A DNA stretch of 64,000 bases from Bacillota bacterium (GCA_023397655.1 JAEWTW010000028.1:1-64000), one strand, 5' to 3'. Positions 49,826 to 59,710 are shown, counted from the first letter of the stretch. Numbers and translations are program-made. Notes: generated by a model not told the origin, from the sequence alone.

Positions 49826-51325
49826 ATGAGCAAGCAATACGTCATTGCGTTCGACGAGGGTACGACGGGCTGCCGCACAATCGTATTCGATAAAAACAGG
49901 AATATCGTCTCCGAGGCTTATCAGGAATTTAAGCAGATCTACCCCAAGCCCGGCTGGGTGGAACACAATGCCGAAGAGATTTGGGCCGCTCAGCTTGCTA
50001 CAGCAAAGAAAGCACTGGGCGAGGCGAATATCGACCCTCAATCCGTCGCGGCCATCGGTATTACCAACCAGAGGGAAACCACGGTGGTCTGGGACAAGGA
50101 AACCGGCAAGCCCATATACAATGCCATCGTTTGGCAGGACCGCAGGACCGCCTCCATCTGCGAGGAGCTAAAAGCGCGCGGGCTCGAGCCTTATATCCGT
50201 GAAAATACAGGGCTTTTGATCGATGCGTATTTTTCGGGCACCAAAATAAAATGGCTTTTGGACAACGTACCGGACGCAAGGCGAAAGGCCGAAGACGGCA
50301 GACTTCTCTTCGGCACCATAGATTCCTGGCTTATCTGGAACCTGACGGGCGGCAAGACCCATGTCATAGACTACTCCAACGCCTCACGCACACTGCTCTT
50401 CAACATCCGCAGCGTCAAGTGGGATGATACGCTCATGGCCGAGATGGATATACCTCAGCAGATACTTCCCGACGCACGGCCGTCGAGCGAAGTGTACGGC
50501 ATGACGGACCCGTCCGTGTTCATTGGCGCATCTGTGCCCGTGGCTGCCGCGATTGGCGACCAGCAGGGGGCGCTTTTTGGGCAGACCTGTTTTGAACCGG
50601 GCATGGTCAAGGCCACCTATGGTACCGGCGGTTCGCTGGTGATGAACGTCGGAACGACACCCATACTTTCCAAAACCGGCTTGCTCTCCACCATTGCCTG
50701 GGGTATCAATGGGCGTGTGGAATATGCTCTCGAAGGGCTTTTATACGTCGTGGGCGCATCCGTGCAGTGGCTGCGCGACGAGCTTCAGATAATTAAACGC
50801 TCCGACGAGACCGAGCCCATGGCATTCTCAGTCCCCGATACCAACGGCGTATATTTTGTGCCCGCCTTTGTGGGGCTATCCGCTCCCGATTGGGACCAGT
50901 ACGCAAGAGGCGCTCTTATGGGTCTCACACGGGGCGCAAACCGCAACCATATCGCGCGCGCCGCACTCGAGTCCATGGCCTATCAGATAAAAGACGTGAT
51001 AGGTTGCATGGAACAGGATTCAGGCATCGTCACCAACGAGTTGAAAGTGGACGGCGGGGCCTGCAAAAACAACTTTACGATGCAGTTCCAGTCCGATATA
51101 TTAGGCGTGCCCGTATTAAGGCCGAAGGTCATCGACGCCACGGCGCGCGGTGCGGCCTTCCTCGCCGGACTCGCAACAGGTTTTTATGAAAGCCAGAATG
51201 AACTTAGGGCGACATTCGAGCTCGACCGGCGCTTTGACCCGGCGATAGACGACTCAAAACGCACGGCGCTTTACGCAGGCTGGAAAAAGGCCGTGGAGCG
51301 CGTTAAAGACTGGGAAGAGCATTGA
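49826..51325 (+). CDS. Glycerol-kinase-like FGGY kinase with altered substrate site
   Basis: A 499-residue FGGY kinase very like GlpK along its length: FDEGTTGCRTI, TNQRETTVVWDKETGKPIY, IVWQDRRT, LIDAYFSGTKIKW and GDQQGALFGQ keep the residues equivalent to E. coli Arg83, Glu84, Trp103, Tyr135 and Asp245. The position of Phe270, which packs on glycerol, reads YGTGGSLVMN, so Phe is replaced by Ser. Substrate may therefore be another short polyol or ketose. TTCGGAGGTAG precedes the start. Co-transcribed with the SDR. Confidence 0.85.
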   Translation: MSKQYVIAFDEGTTGCRTIVFDKNRNIVSEAYQEFKQIYPKPGWVEHNAEEIWAAQLATAKKALGEANIDPQSVAAIGITNQRETTVVWDKETGKPIYNAIVWQDRRTASICEELKARGLEPYIRENTGLLIDAYFSGTKIKWLLDNVPDARRKAEDGRLLFGTIDSWLIWNLTGGKTHVIDYSNASRTLLFNIRSVKWDDTLMAEMDIPQQILPDARPSSEVYGMTDPSVFIGASVPVAAAIGDQQGALFGQTCFEPGMVKATYGTGGSLVMNVGTTPILSKTGLLSTIAWGINGRVEYALEGLLYVVGASVQWLRDELQIIKRSDETEPMAFSVPDTNGVYFVPAFVGLSAPDWDQYARGALMGLTRGANRNHIARAALESMAYQIKDVIGCMEQDSGIVTNELKVDGGACKNNFTMQFQSDILGVPVLRPKVIDATARGAAFLAGLATGFYESQNELRATFELDRRFDPAIDDSKRTALYAGWKKAVERVKDWEEH

Positions 51326-51353
51326 AATTTATTTCTAAAAACGATATGCATGA

Positions 51354-51394
51354 AAAGAACCTCCCTTTGGCTTAAACAAAGGGAGGTTCTTTAT
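51354..51394. terminator. Strong bidirectional terminator between convergent operons
   Basis: A 16-bp arm (51354-51369) pairs with the sequence ending at 51392 around a GCTTAAA loop, with flanking A and T runs. It separates the plus-strand SDR/kinase operon from the minus-strand kinase operon. Confidence 0.85.
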
Positions 51395-51476
51395 TTACTA
51401 AACTGTCCGCCCACTATATCCGTGGCCTGTTCCGCTCTTTCTTCTGCGAGTAAAATGTAATACTATCGCTCTCACG

Positions 51477-52982
51477 TCAATCCCAGAAGCCGTCCAGACT
51501 GGCAATCGCCTTCTTATACCGCAAGTATTTTTTCGTGTAAAGATCAGTCTTTGAAGCATTCGGCTCCACACAGCGCACGAGTTTGACCATACTCTCTACC
51601 GCTTTATCAAAATCGGGGAACAGCCTAATGCCCACGCCTGCGCACATCGCCGCCCCCAGCGTACCGAGTTCCGACGCACCCGTCACTTCCATAGGCATAT
51701 TCAGGACGTCCGCAAACATCTGCACCCAAACTTTAGAACGCGCCGCGCCTCCTGCAATACGTACGGCATCCGGCCTGTCCTGCAGTTTCTCAATTTTTTC
51801 AATATGATAACGGTGGGAAAAACAGATACCCTCGTATATGGCACGAATGAGATGCTCCCTTTGGTGCCAGCCTTCCAGCCCGATGAACACTCCCTTTGCC
51901 TTAGGGTTTGCGTTACTGCCGTATAAAAACGGCACAAAGACGATATCCGTATCTTCAGGCTGCGTGTTTTCTACCGCTTTATTGCATACTTCATAGACCG
52001 AAGTGCCCTGCTGCTGCGCCTCCTCTTTTTCCTTTTGCAGAAATTCCCTTACAAACCACTCGAGATTGCTCGCCGACGTGGGGCTTCCTTCCAGCATGAG
52101 CCAATATCCCGGCTTGGCATAAACCGTGGTGCTGAAAAAGTCTTTGGAGACGACCGGCTTTTTGGCGATGAACTGGTTGTTGCACCATGTTCCCACAATG
52201 ACGTTCCATTTGGTCTCATCCACCATACCGGCAGCAATACCGGCAGAATCAATATCGTATAGACCCGTTATAACCGGAGTGCCCGCCGCTAGGCCGGTGA
52301 GCCTCGCTGCTTCCTCCGACACCTTCCCGCAGACATCCGTAGATTGCGCCAGCGGGGGCAGCTTATCGTAAACCGCGTTAAGCCCCATATACTCAAGGAG
52401 TTCCTTGTCGTAGCGGCATTCACTGATGTTGACCACGCCGCCGCCGGAAAACGTTGTCATCTCAGCGTGGGCCTCGCCCGTCAGCCTGTAACGTATCCAG
52501 TCCAGTACAGAAAAAATCCACCGTGTCTTTTCAAGCAGTTCCGGCCTGTTCTCTTGCATCCAGGCGATCTCGCAGGCCATATGTGCCGAAAACAGCACCT
52601 GCATTGCCTTCGGATGTATTTTTTCGAACGTCCCGTCCCCGGTCCACCTCTCGACAATGGGTAGTCCGCGTCCGTCCATACCCGCGATGGCGTTTTGGAC
52701 CGGCTGGCCTGCTGCGTCCACAAGATACAGCCCGTTTCCGTGCCCTGTGATCGAAACGGCTGCAATCTCTTTGGGATCTATTCCGGCATTTTGAATGGCC
52801 TTTGAGACAGCTTCCGCATTACCCCGCCAAATGTCTTCCATATCGCGTTCGTAATATCCCGGCTTGGGCGAAACCATTTCGCATTTCACACCCGCTACAG
52901 ATATTTCATTTCCAAGAAGATCGTAAATTCCCGCTTTAATTGCGGTACTCCCGTTGTCGATGCCCAATAAATACTTGCTCAT
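51477..52982 (-). CDS. Xylulokinase-like FGGY kinase
   Basis: A 501-residue FGGY kinase. The start at 52982 follows GGTGG and begins MSKYLLGIDNGSTAIKAGIY, the phosphate-binding loop; ITGHGNGLYLVD, GMDGRG and GLYDIDSAGIAAGM follow, with the second domain signature RIAGGAARSKVWVQMFADVL. It is closest in pattern to xylulokinase/carbohydrate kinases of unknown substrate. It follows the SDR at 53008 on the same strand with 26 bp between them. Confidence 0.85.
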   Translation of the reverse strand: MSKYLLGIDNGSTAIKAGIYDLLGNEISVAGVKCEMVSPKPGYYERDMEDIWRGNAEAVSKAIQNAGIDPKEIAAVSITGHGNGLYLVDAAGQPVQNAIAGMDGRGLPIVERWTGDGTFEKIHPKAMQVLFSAHMACEIAWMQENRPELLEKTRWIFSVLDWIRYRLTGEAHAEMTTFSGGGVVNISECRYDKELLEYMGLNAVYDKLPPLAQSTDVCGKVSEEAARLTGLAAGTPVITGLYDIDSAGIAAGMVDETKWNVIVGTWCNNQFIAKKPVVSKDFFSTTVYAKPGYWLMLEGSPTSASNLEWFVREFLQKEKEEAQQQGTSVYEVCNKAVENTQPEDTDIVFVPFLYGSNANPKAKGVFIGLEGWHQREHLIRAIYEGICFSHRYHIEKIEKLQDRPDAVRIAGGAARSKVWVQMFADVLNMPMEVTGASELGTLGAAMCAGVGIRLFPDFDKAVESMVKLVRCVEPNASKTDLYTKKYLRYKKAIASLDGFWD

Positions 52983-53007
52983 ACAACCACCGATCCTAAT
53001 GTATTTT

Positions 53008-53769
53008 TTATCTGCCAATCATTCCGCCGCTTACATCCATAAGGCTGCCCGTCATATATCCTGCCGCGTCGCTCAAAAGAAAAACGGCTGCCTGGGCAAC
53101 TTCGTCCAGCGTCGCTATCCTTCCGATCGGGATCTCCCTTTTGTACTTCTCTATATCCCTTTCAATCTTATCCGCCGTCATATCGGTATAGATCATGCCC
53201 GGTGCCAGCGCGTTAACCGCTATCCCGTATCTCGAAACTTCCTTTGCGAGCGAATGCGTAAACGTCATCATGCCGCCCTTGCTCGCTGCATAATGCGTCT
53301 TGCCGCTGACTGAGCCGTTGAACGCAGCCTGCGAGCATATATTGACGATCCGTCCAGGCTTGTTATTTTCGAGTAGATACCGCACCATTTCGCGGCAGGT
53401 GAGAAAGGTCCCCGTTAAGTTGGTGGCCAAAACATCTTCCCATTCCTGCAAAGACATGTCTTTAACAAGGGAAGTCGGGCATATGCCGGAGTTGTTCACA
53501 AGCAAGTCGAGCCCGCCCATGCGTTCAATGGTTTCGGCAAACATCCGTGACACATCGCTTTCATCTCTGACATCCCCCGCAACGCTAAAAGAATCAACGC
53601 CGTATTTATCCTTTAGCTCCTGCACGGTATCCTGCGCTTTGGCTGCATTGGTTCGATAATTGACTGCTATGCGAACGCCCTCTTTCGCAAGATTTTCGCA
53701 TAGCGCCCGTCCCAAGCCCTGTACGCCTCCCGTGACGAGGCACGATTTTCCCAGTAAATTTAAATCCAT
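53008..53769 (-). CDS. SDR family oxidoreductase (FabG-like)
   Basis: A 253-residue SDR. Start 53769 has AAGGAGGACAAAGGACAGT upstream. TGGVQGLGRAL is the cofactor loop, VNYRTNAAKA follows, NNSG and CSQAAFNGS...YAASKGG supply the catalytic residues, and the C-terminus has the usual DVSGG. An Arg after beta-2 (NYRTN) favours NADPH. Placed between the DeoR-type regulator and a kinase, it is probably the dehydrogenase/reductase step of the same sugar pathway. Confidence 0.88.
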   Translation of the reverse strand: MDLNLLGKSCLVTGGVQGLGRALCENLAKEGVRIAVNYRTNAAKAQDTVQELKDKYGVDSFSVAGDVRDESDVSRMFAETIERMGGLDLLVNNSGICPTSLVKDMSLQEWEDVLATNLTGTFLTCREMVRYLLENNKPGRIVNICSQAAFNGSVSGKTHYAASKGGMMTFTHSLAKEVSRYGIAVNALAPGMIYTDMTADKIERDIEKYKREIPIGRIATLDEVAQAAVFLLSDAAGYMTGSLMDVSGGMIGR

Positions 53770-53797
53770 ACTGTCCTTTGTCCTCCTTAACGAGACA

Positions 53798-54591
53798 TCA
53801 ACATTCAGGCGTGGCTGTTTCCACATCGGCTATTATCAGCTTCAACCCGTTCTGTTCAGCATCGTTTTTATCTTTTTCGGTAATATCGCTATCGGTTATT
53901 AGGCAGTCTATTCTGGAAATAGGACAGACAATGCTCAGATATGTCTGGCTAAACTTGCTGCTGTCAGCCAATATATACACTTTATAAGCTGAATTCATCA
54001 TCGCTCGTTTGATCTGGCTTTCAAAAAGGTTGGGAGTTGTAAACCCGTCTTCAAAATTGATGCCGTTGATACCGATAAAAGCCTTGTCCACGCGCAATCC
54101 CTGAAGCGTGGTTTCCGCTATGGATCCTATAGAGCTGCATACATTGCTTCGGACCTGTCCGCCTATATGTATAAGCTCGACTTTTTCCGTACACATCAGA
54201 TCCCATACAGTTTTAAATGAATTGGTGACTACGGTGATGTTGCGCTTTTTGCCTGTTTTGATAAGGGACGCTAACTGGGCGCTGGTAGAAGATGAATCTA
54301 TGATGATGGCATCGTTGTCTTTTATCAGTTCATAAGCTTCTTCTGCAATCGCTTTTTTTTTTCTACATTCTCCAGTTCCAGTTCAAATATTTGCGGTTCA
54401 AACGCCGTACTCGCATTTCTGACTGCTCCGCCGTGAATTCTTTTTAAGGCCTTGGAATCTTCCAGCTCATTCAGATAGCGCCTAATCGTCACCTCAGATA
54501 TGTTTAACAGTTCACTCAATTGAGTAACGGTGACAGATTTATTCTTGTTGAGCATGTCCAATATAAACTGTTTTCTTTCGTGCGCCAACAT
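53798..54591 (-). pseudogene. DeoR family regulator, frameshifted at an A10 run
   Basis: The N-terminal frame (start 54591 after AAGAGGTATTG) has the DeoR helix-turn-helix SVTVTQLSELLNISEVTIRR and LKRIHGGAV, then VEKKKRLQKKLMN and a stop. In another frame AIAEEAYELIKDNDAIIIDS continues directly to the C-terminal DeoRC sensor domain (IHIGGQVRSN, DKAFIGINGI). The junction is a run of ten A residues on the coding strand (T's at 54353-54362); eight or eleven would restore one frame of about 263 residues. It may be a mutation, phase variation, slippage or a homopolymer sequencing error. Confidence 0.8.
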
Positions 54592-54740
54592 ATACAATAC
54601 CTCTTTTTTTATGCTGAAAAGTAATATCGCTGTACCCCGGATTGGTTTCATTTTGTTACTATTTCTTATTTTATAATATTCCCCAGTATAAGTCAAATTC
54701 TAATTAAATATATTAATACACATTCGTAATTAATATGAAC

Positions 54741-54774
54741 AAAAACGAAAGCCCCAGGGAAAAACCCCAGCTTA
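54741..54774 (-). terminator. Weak terminator after the UROD-family gene
   Basis: Minus-strand GC-rich arms around a TTTTT loop (GGGG...CCC inside AAGC/GCTT) begin at the UROD stop and are followed by TCGTTTTTG. Confidence 0.4.
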
Positions 54775-55899
54775 TTTAATCGGATATTCTCCAAATTCCT
54801 TTGCGTAACGGTATAAAAACACGATGTTTTCGGCCGGTGTATCATTTTGAAAATGATTGGCAGGCGCCAAGATATAACCGCCGCCTTTTCCGAATTCCCG
54901 TATTCTCGTTTCACATTCGCGCTTTACATCCGCAAGGCTCCCCGGCATCGCTTGCTGCAGGTCTATCCCGCCGTGGAAGCAAAGCCGGTCTCCAAACCTT
55001 TTTTTAAGCGCCGCCGAGTCCATCCCGCTGGCCAGCGGCTGCACCGGGTTCAGTATCTCTGTCCCTATATCGATAAAATCCTCGATGAGTTCCGACACCG
55101 CTCCGCAGCTGTGGAACCATATTTTAACCTGCGGCGCCCTGCTTTTTATATGGGCGTATACCTTCGCCTCCGCTGGCTTTAAAAACTCCCGAAAGAGCTC
55201 CTTCGATATAAAAAGCCCCGTCTGTGTACCCACATCGGAAACACGCTGCACGATATCAATATAACCGGCAGCTGCGTCTAAGAACCTGTCCCAAAGCGCA
55301 ATCTCCACTTCAACGATCTTGTCTATGATATAGTGCGCAGCGTCTTTATTGATAAGCATGTCTACCATAAAGTCGTCTATTGTTCGCAAATAACCGCAGC
55401 GCTCCAATATCCCCCCGCTGCCCAATACCGATTTGGCTACAACCGCATAGTCCGTTTCTTCGCGCAGATATCTCGCTCTTTCTGCAAGCGCCGATACATC
55501 CCATTTTTGCTCAGGAATCGGGAATTTATAAGATGCCAGTTCCTGATCGCTTTTATCCTGTAAAGGAAAATGCACCGGATATGAGCCTTCACGACTCCAT
55601 ATAATGTTCCATTCGTCCGTAACGGTTCCGTCCTCATTTCGCACCGTCTTTGGCTTGTCCGGAGAACTAAGCCAAAGATGCCTGAAGTCAATATCAAACG
55701 CATCCAACATCTGCTCATCGTAGTAATTCGTTGTGCTGCCGCTGCGGTATGGTTCCAATTCACCCTGCAGGCCCAGAAGTTTACGCACTTCAAAGTGTGT
55801 TTTATCACAGATCAGGCTCCCAACGCTGCCCAAATCCAAAGGCACCCTGTCCGGCTCTCTTCTTTCAATTGCTGCCATCGCTCTTTCTCTGTGTGTCAT
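54772..55899 (-). CDS. Uroporphyrinogen-decarboxylase (URO-D) family protein
   Basis: A 375-residue TIM-barrel protein beginning MTHRERAMAAIERREPDRVP, the usual start of URO-D superfamily members. KIWFHSCGAV and LCFHGGIDLQ give His/Cys residues seen in the cobamide-dependent methyltransferase branch (MtaA/CmuA-like), and the end has APANHFQNDTP. No haem or corrinoid genes adjoin; it lies between a DeoR-type regulator and an FGGY kinase. Its role in a sugar locus is unknown; a C-C or methyl-group reaction on a sugar derivative is only a guess. Confidence 0.8.
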   Translation of the reverse strand: MTHRERAMAAIERREPDRVPLDLGSVGSLICDKTHFEVRKLLGLQGELEPYRSGSTTNYYDEQMLDAFDIDFRHLWLSSPDKPKTVRNEDGTVTDEWNIIWSREGSYPVHFPLQDKSDQELASYKFPIPEQKWDVSALAERARYLREETDYAVVAKSVLGSGGILERCGYLRTIDDFMVDMLINKDAAHYIIDKIVEVEIALWDRFLDAAAGYIDIVQRVSDVGTQTGLFISKELFREFLKPAEAKVYAHIKSRAPQVKIWFHSCGAVSELIEDFIDIGTEILNPVQPLASGMDSAALKKRFGDRLCFHGGIDLQQAMPGSLADVKRECETRIREFGKGGGYILAPANHFQNDTPAENIVFLYRYAKEFGEYPIK

Positions 55900-55920
55900 A
55901 ACATCTCCTTGCTTGTAGCA

Positions 55921-57459
55921 TTAAAGTTTTTCTATACGGTTTAACCCTTCATATAAAGGTCTCAATCTGTCAAATGAAGACGCATACACGTCAACGTATT
56001 TTTTATAGATGTTGTGATGCAATGGGTCGGGCTCTATCCTGTTTTTTATTTGAACAAAACTCTCGGCAGTTTCCTTTATATCGTCATAAATGCCAACCGC
56101 ATGCCCGCCTATGATTGCAGCACCCAACATAGTCAGATCCGCACGGTTTAACCCCACATACACCTTGCCCAATATATCCGCCTTGATCCGGTTGTATAAC
56201 GCAGATACGGCTCCGCCGCCGATGACCCGAATTTCCTCTGCATGAAGCTGCGGATAGGTATCCTGCATGGCATTGAGTGCACACGCATACTCATAGCCGT
56301 AGCTTTCCAGCAAAGCCCGATAAAAATGCTGCGGCAGATGGTTCCAGCTGTGCCCCACCCAAAGACCCCGGACATCGGGATCAAAAGGCAGTGCGCGGCC
56401 GTTTAACATACCAATCGCCAGCAAGCCATCCGAGCCAGGGGGAATGCATGCAGCTTTATCGTTCATCCATTCACCGATATCTGTTCCGGCCTTGTGGGCC
56501 GCATCCTTTTCACCACCGCAAATCGTATCATAAAACCATTCGACAGTTGCGCCTGAACCGGTAAAGTATACCATCGAGTAATACTCACCGGCGATAGGAG
56601 AAGGTATCGTCTCCAGCATATGATGCTTCGTGTCGGGTATGAATTTGTCCAGGCATTGGCTCAGCGCGCCTACGGTGGAACTTTCGTCAATCAGCTGTCC
56701 CGGCCGTACGACACCTGCGCCGATGCAGCCTGCCGGCTTATCTCCAGCACCCGCTACCAACGGAATACCGTCCGGAAGTCCGCAGGCAGCAGCAGCCTCG
56801 TGCTTAAGATATCCGATCACTGTGCTTGATTGAACAATGCGAGCCAGTTTAGTCATGTCCATTCCCGCAAGTCCGCACAAATAGGGCGACCATGTGTCCT
56901 GTTTTAAATCAGCGCAGCCTGTCCATTCCAGAAGAGTACGGTCAATAAACGCATCCTCTATATCGATTCCCGCCATCCTGCCAGCAACATAATTCCCCAA
57001 TATCAAGTATTTCACCGCACGCGGCGCATCGCCGAAGGTATGCTCCATCCATTTGATTTTGGGAAGCAAAAAAGGTGAGTTTGTACCGCATATCGTCAGA
57101 AGATTTTGATGGTATTCATTGGGGAATGATTTATAATACGGAATATGTTCGCTGTGCATGGTTCCCGACCATAGCGTGACCGGGTTCCAGTCTTTATCTA
57201 TGCCTACTGCACCAGCCATCTGTCCGGTAAACACTATTGCGTGAACATCCGTCCGCTTTGCCCCAATCTGCTCAACGGTGTCTTCCACACATTTTAACAC
57301 AGTGTTATAGTACAGCTGCGCGTCCGAAAGCCCCGGGTTGTTCGTTTCCCGCGGCGCTCTGGATTCCGACGTGGCAATGAGGTTTCCGCCAACGTCGTAA
57401 ACTGCGGTTTTAATTTTTGTGCTTCCGGCATCGATCGCAATCAAAAACGTGTTTTTCAT
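55921..57459 (-). CDS. FGGY family carbohydrate kinase
   Basis: A 512-residue kinase with start 57459 (MKNTFLIAIDAGSTKIKTAV). FTGQMAGAVGID, LVAGAGDKPAG and GGGAVSALYNRIKADILG are the FGGY N- and C-domain signatures. It is only about as similar to xylulokinase as to other FGGY branches, so no substrate is assigned. It follows the transporter operon but is separated from it by an intrinsic terminator, and the URO-D gene starts 21 bp after its stop. Confidence 0.85.
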   Translation of the reverse strand: MKNTFLIAIDAGSTKIKTAVYDVGGNLIATSESRAPRETNNPGLSDAQLYYNTVLKCVEDTVEQIGAKRTDVHAIVFTGQMAGAVGIDKDWNPVTLWSGTMHSEHIPYYKSFPNEYHQNLLTICGTNSPFLLPKIKWMEHTFGDAPRAVKYLILGNYVAGRMAGIDIEDAFIDRTLLEWTGCADLKQDTWSPYLCGLAGMDMTKLARIVQSSTVIGYLKHEAAAACGLPDGIPLVAGAGDKPAGCIGAGVVRPGQLIDESSTVGALSQCLDKFIPDTKHHMLETIPSPIAGEYYSMVYFTGSGATVEWFYDTICGGEKDAAHKAGTDIGEWMNDKAACIPPGSDGLLAIGMLNGRALPFDPDVRGLWVGHSWNHLPQHFYRALLESYGYEYACALNAMQDTYPQLHAEEIRVIGGGAVSALYNRIKADILGKVYVGLNRADLTMLGAAIIGGHAVGIYDDIKETAESFVQIKNRIEPDPLHHNIYKKYVDVYASSFDRLRPLYEGLNRIEKL

Positions 57460-57633
57460 GTTCAATTTCACACCTGAGAGCTGCGCAGAGCCCATACGAT
57501 AATAAAAGGGTTCTTTAATCGCCCCTTCATTATGCAACACGATACGTCATTTGTGCTTATCTTATTACCGCCACCTCTAAGAGAACATAGGGGAACGCCC
57601 ATCTGCCACTTGCCAGTTACGCTGCCCTGGGCA

Positions 57634-57678
57634 AAAAGGGAGCGCTGAAAGCCGACATGATGCGCCAGCTTTCAGCGC
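57634..57678 (-). terminator. Intrinsic terminator of the ABC importer operon
   Basis: GCGCTGAAAGC (57642-57652) and GCTTTCAGCGC (57668-57678) form an 11-bp stem; on the minus strand it is followed by TCCCTTTTTG. Confidence 0.7.
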
Positions 57679-57713
57679 AATATATTACCTGTTTTGATTA
57701 CCAATTATGAATA

Positions 57714-58691
57714 TTACATTCTTCCGAGCTCTTTTTGTCTCCGAATGGTCATATACCCGTCAAAAGATACCACAGCCATCAGAACGATACCAATCAAAAT
57801 TCTTTGGGTTGATGATTCGACATTGAACAGGTTGAACGCGTTTTGCAGCAGTGACAGGAATATAATTCCGAACACGGCGCCAAGCATTGATCCTTGCCCG
57901 CCGTTCATACTGCCGCCGCCGATAACACAGGCGATGATGACGTTCATATGGGACAATTGACCCGTATAACGGTTTGCCGCGTCCGACTTTGCTGTGATCA
58001 GTATTCCTGCCAAAGCCGCGAGGATACCAGAAAGCACATATGCCGATATTCTGATCTTCCTCTTTTTGATACCCATTTGCTTGGCAGCGGGTTCGTTACC
58101 GCCGATGAAATACAGTCTCCTGCCCGTCGGTCTTTTGGCAATAAAAAGTGAAAAAACGGCAACCAGAACAATCAGTATCCAGAACATCCAATAGATGCCG
58201 AGGAAATCGCCGCGCCCAAGCTGAACAAAATCACTGGGGAATCCGCCGAACCCTCCCTTGCCTCTGCCCACCAGCAGAAGCTCCGAGGCACCCCTGAAAA
58301 CATACATGGTTCCGATGGTGGAGATTAATGCGTTGATACCGCCGATTTCAACCAATATACCGTTCAAGAGGCCGACAGCAGCACCAGCGACGAGACCGAT
58401 CAGAATTGCAAGAATCACAGGAGTATTTTCCGTCAGCATCATCGCTGTGACGAGCCCGCCGAAGCACATGACAGAACCCACGGAGAGATCGAATACGCCC
58501 GTGATGAGTAGAATCATCATACCAAGGGCAACGATGCCTTCGGGAGCAATTGCGTTCATCAGTGCCTGTAAATTAAACGAATCAAAGAACAGCCTTGATT
58601 GCGTCACTATCAGGAAAATTATCATGACGATGCACATAAGCAATGCCACGCTGCCGTTCTTTTTCAATAGCTTTTGAATCGTATTGTTCAT
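57714..58691 (-). CDS. Ribose-type ABC sugar permease (RbsC-like), second
   Basis: A 325-residue protein with eight to ten hydrophobic segments. GIVALGMMILLITGVFDLSVG and NPxAxxxMGI-like GNEPAAKQMGIKKRK are the BPD_transp_2 (ribose-type) features, and VIACVIGGGSMNGGQGSMLG marks the C-terminal loop. It forms the channel with the neighbouring permease and the tandem ATPase. It is 25 bp downstream of the first permease. Confidence 0.88.
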   Translation of the reverse strand: MNNTIQKLLKKNGSVALLMCIVMIIFLIVTQSRLFFDSFNLQALMNAIAPEGIVALGMMILLITGVFDLSVGSVMCFGGLVTAMMLTENTPVILAILIGLVAGAAVGLLNGILVEIGGINALISTIGTMYVFRGASELLLVGRGKGGFGGFPSDFVQLGRGDFLGIYWMFWILIVLVAVFSLFIAKRPTGRRLYFIGGNEPAAKQMGIKKRKIRISAYVLSGILAALAGILITAKSDAANRYTGQLSHMNVIIACVIGGGSMNGGQGSMLGAVFGIIFLSLLQNAFNLFNVESSTQRILIGIVLMAVVSFDGYMTIRRQKELGRM

Positions 58692-58716
58692 GTTTTACCT
58701 CTTTCCCCCTACTGCC

Positions 58717-59697
58717 TTAGGATTTCGTCGCAGTGTTGACGCGGGTATCAAGCCATACGGCAATAATGAGTATGATACCAACGATAATCTGTTGCAGCAA
58801 CGGCTCAATATTATGAATGACCATGCCGTTGGATATGAGCTGCAGAAATAAAAGCGCGACCGCAGCACGGAGTATGCTTCCTTTTCCGCCAAACAGGCTG
58901 GCCCCGCCCAACACCGCTGCAGTCAGCATTTGAAACTCATAACCGAGCCCAATATTCGGTTCCGCATAATTGACACGCGATCCAATAAGTATACCGCCGA
59001 TAGCTGCCGTAAAGGCTGAGATCATAAAGGTAATGATTTTGATCTTTCCGGATTTGATGCCGTAAATTCTGGCTGTATCCAGATTCTCGCCAACGTAGTA
59101 CATTTTTCTGAAGATCGTTGTACGGTGCAGCATATACTCCAGCACAACGATGAGCACAATCATAACTATGATGAGTACAAATATCTCCTTCCCATCACCC
59201 AGATTGATGGAATACTTTGAAAGATCCTTATACTCTTTCGGATAGTTATAACCATACAAGTTGGAGCACAAGAGGCTTGATACTCCCGCGAGCATCGTCA
59301 TCATGCCCAAGGTCACCATCATCGAAGGCACTCTGAAACGGACTACCAGGAATCCGTTGATAAAACCGAATAACACGCAAGCGAGGAGCGCAATGGGTAA
59401 ACCAACATAAAACGGCAGCCCCCAGTTGGTGAGCATGCCCAGAAACATACCTGAAAAAGCATACATCGAACCGACCGAGAGGTCGATTTCGCCCATGATC
59501 ATCAGGTACGTAAAGCCGATTACGCCAAAGAACATGAATGACGTATCAAAGAAAAGGGCGTGTATGTTCTGGAAAGACCAGAATGTGCTGCTTGTCGCTG
59601 CAAGACTAATTCCTAAAGCCAGCGTCAGCGCGATAATGGTTAAATTAGCCCAGTTGAATTTTTTCCTGTTGTCAAGGGTACGTATTGTTTTCTCCAT
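58717..59697 (-). CDS. Ribose-type ABC sugar permease (RbsC-like), first
   Basis: A 326-residue permease. Start 59697 has GGGGGATATTATA upstream; the frame is open into the ATPase gene but without a better site. YLMIMGEIDLSVGSMYAFSG and AAVLGGASLFGGKGSILRAA are the family signatures. Two different permeases suggest a heterodimeric channel, as in some autoinducer-2, erythritol and rhamnose-type importers. Confidence 0.88.
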   Translation of the reverse strand: MEKTIRTLDNRKKFNWANLTIIALTLALGISLAATSSTFWSFQNIHALFFDTSFMFFGVIGFTYLMIMGEIDLSVGSMYAFSGMFLGMLTNWGLPFYVGLPIALLACVLFGFINGFLVVRFRVPSMMVTLGMMTMLAGVSSLLCSNLYGYNYPKEYKDLSKYSINLGDGKEIFVLIIVMIVLIVVLEYMLHRTTIFRKMYYVGENLDTARIYGIKSGKIKIITFMISAFTAAIGGILIGSRVNYAEPNIGLGYEFQMLTAAVLGGASLFGGKGSILRAAVALLFLQLISNGMVIHNIEPLLQQIIVGIILIIAVWLDTRVNTATKS

Positions 59698-59710
59698 TAT
59701 AATATCCCCC

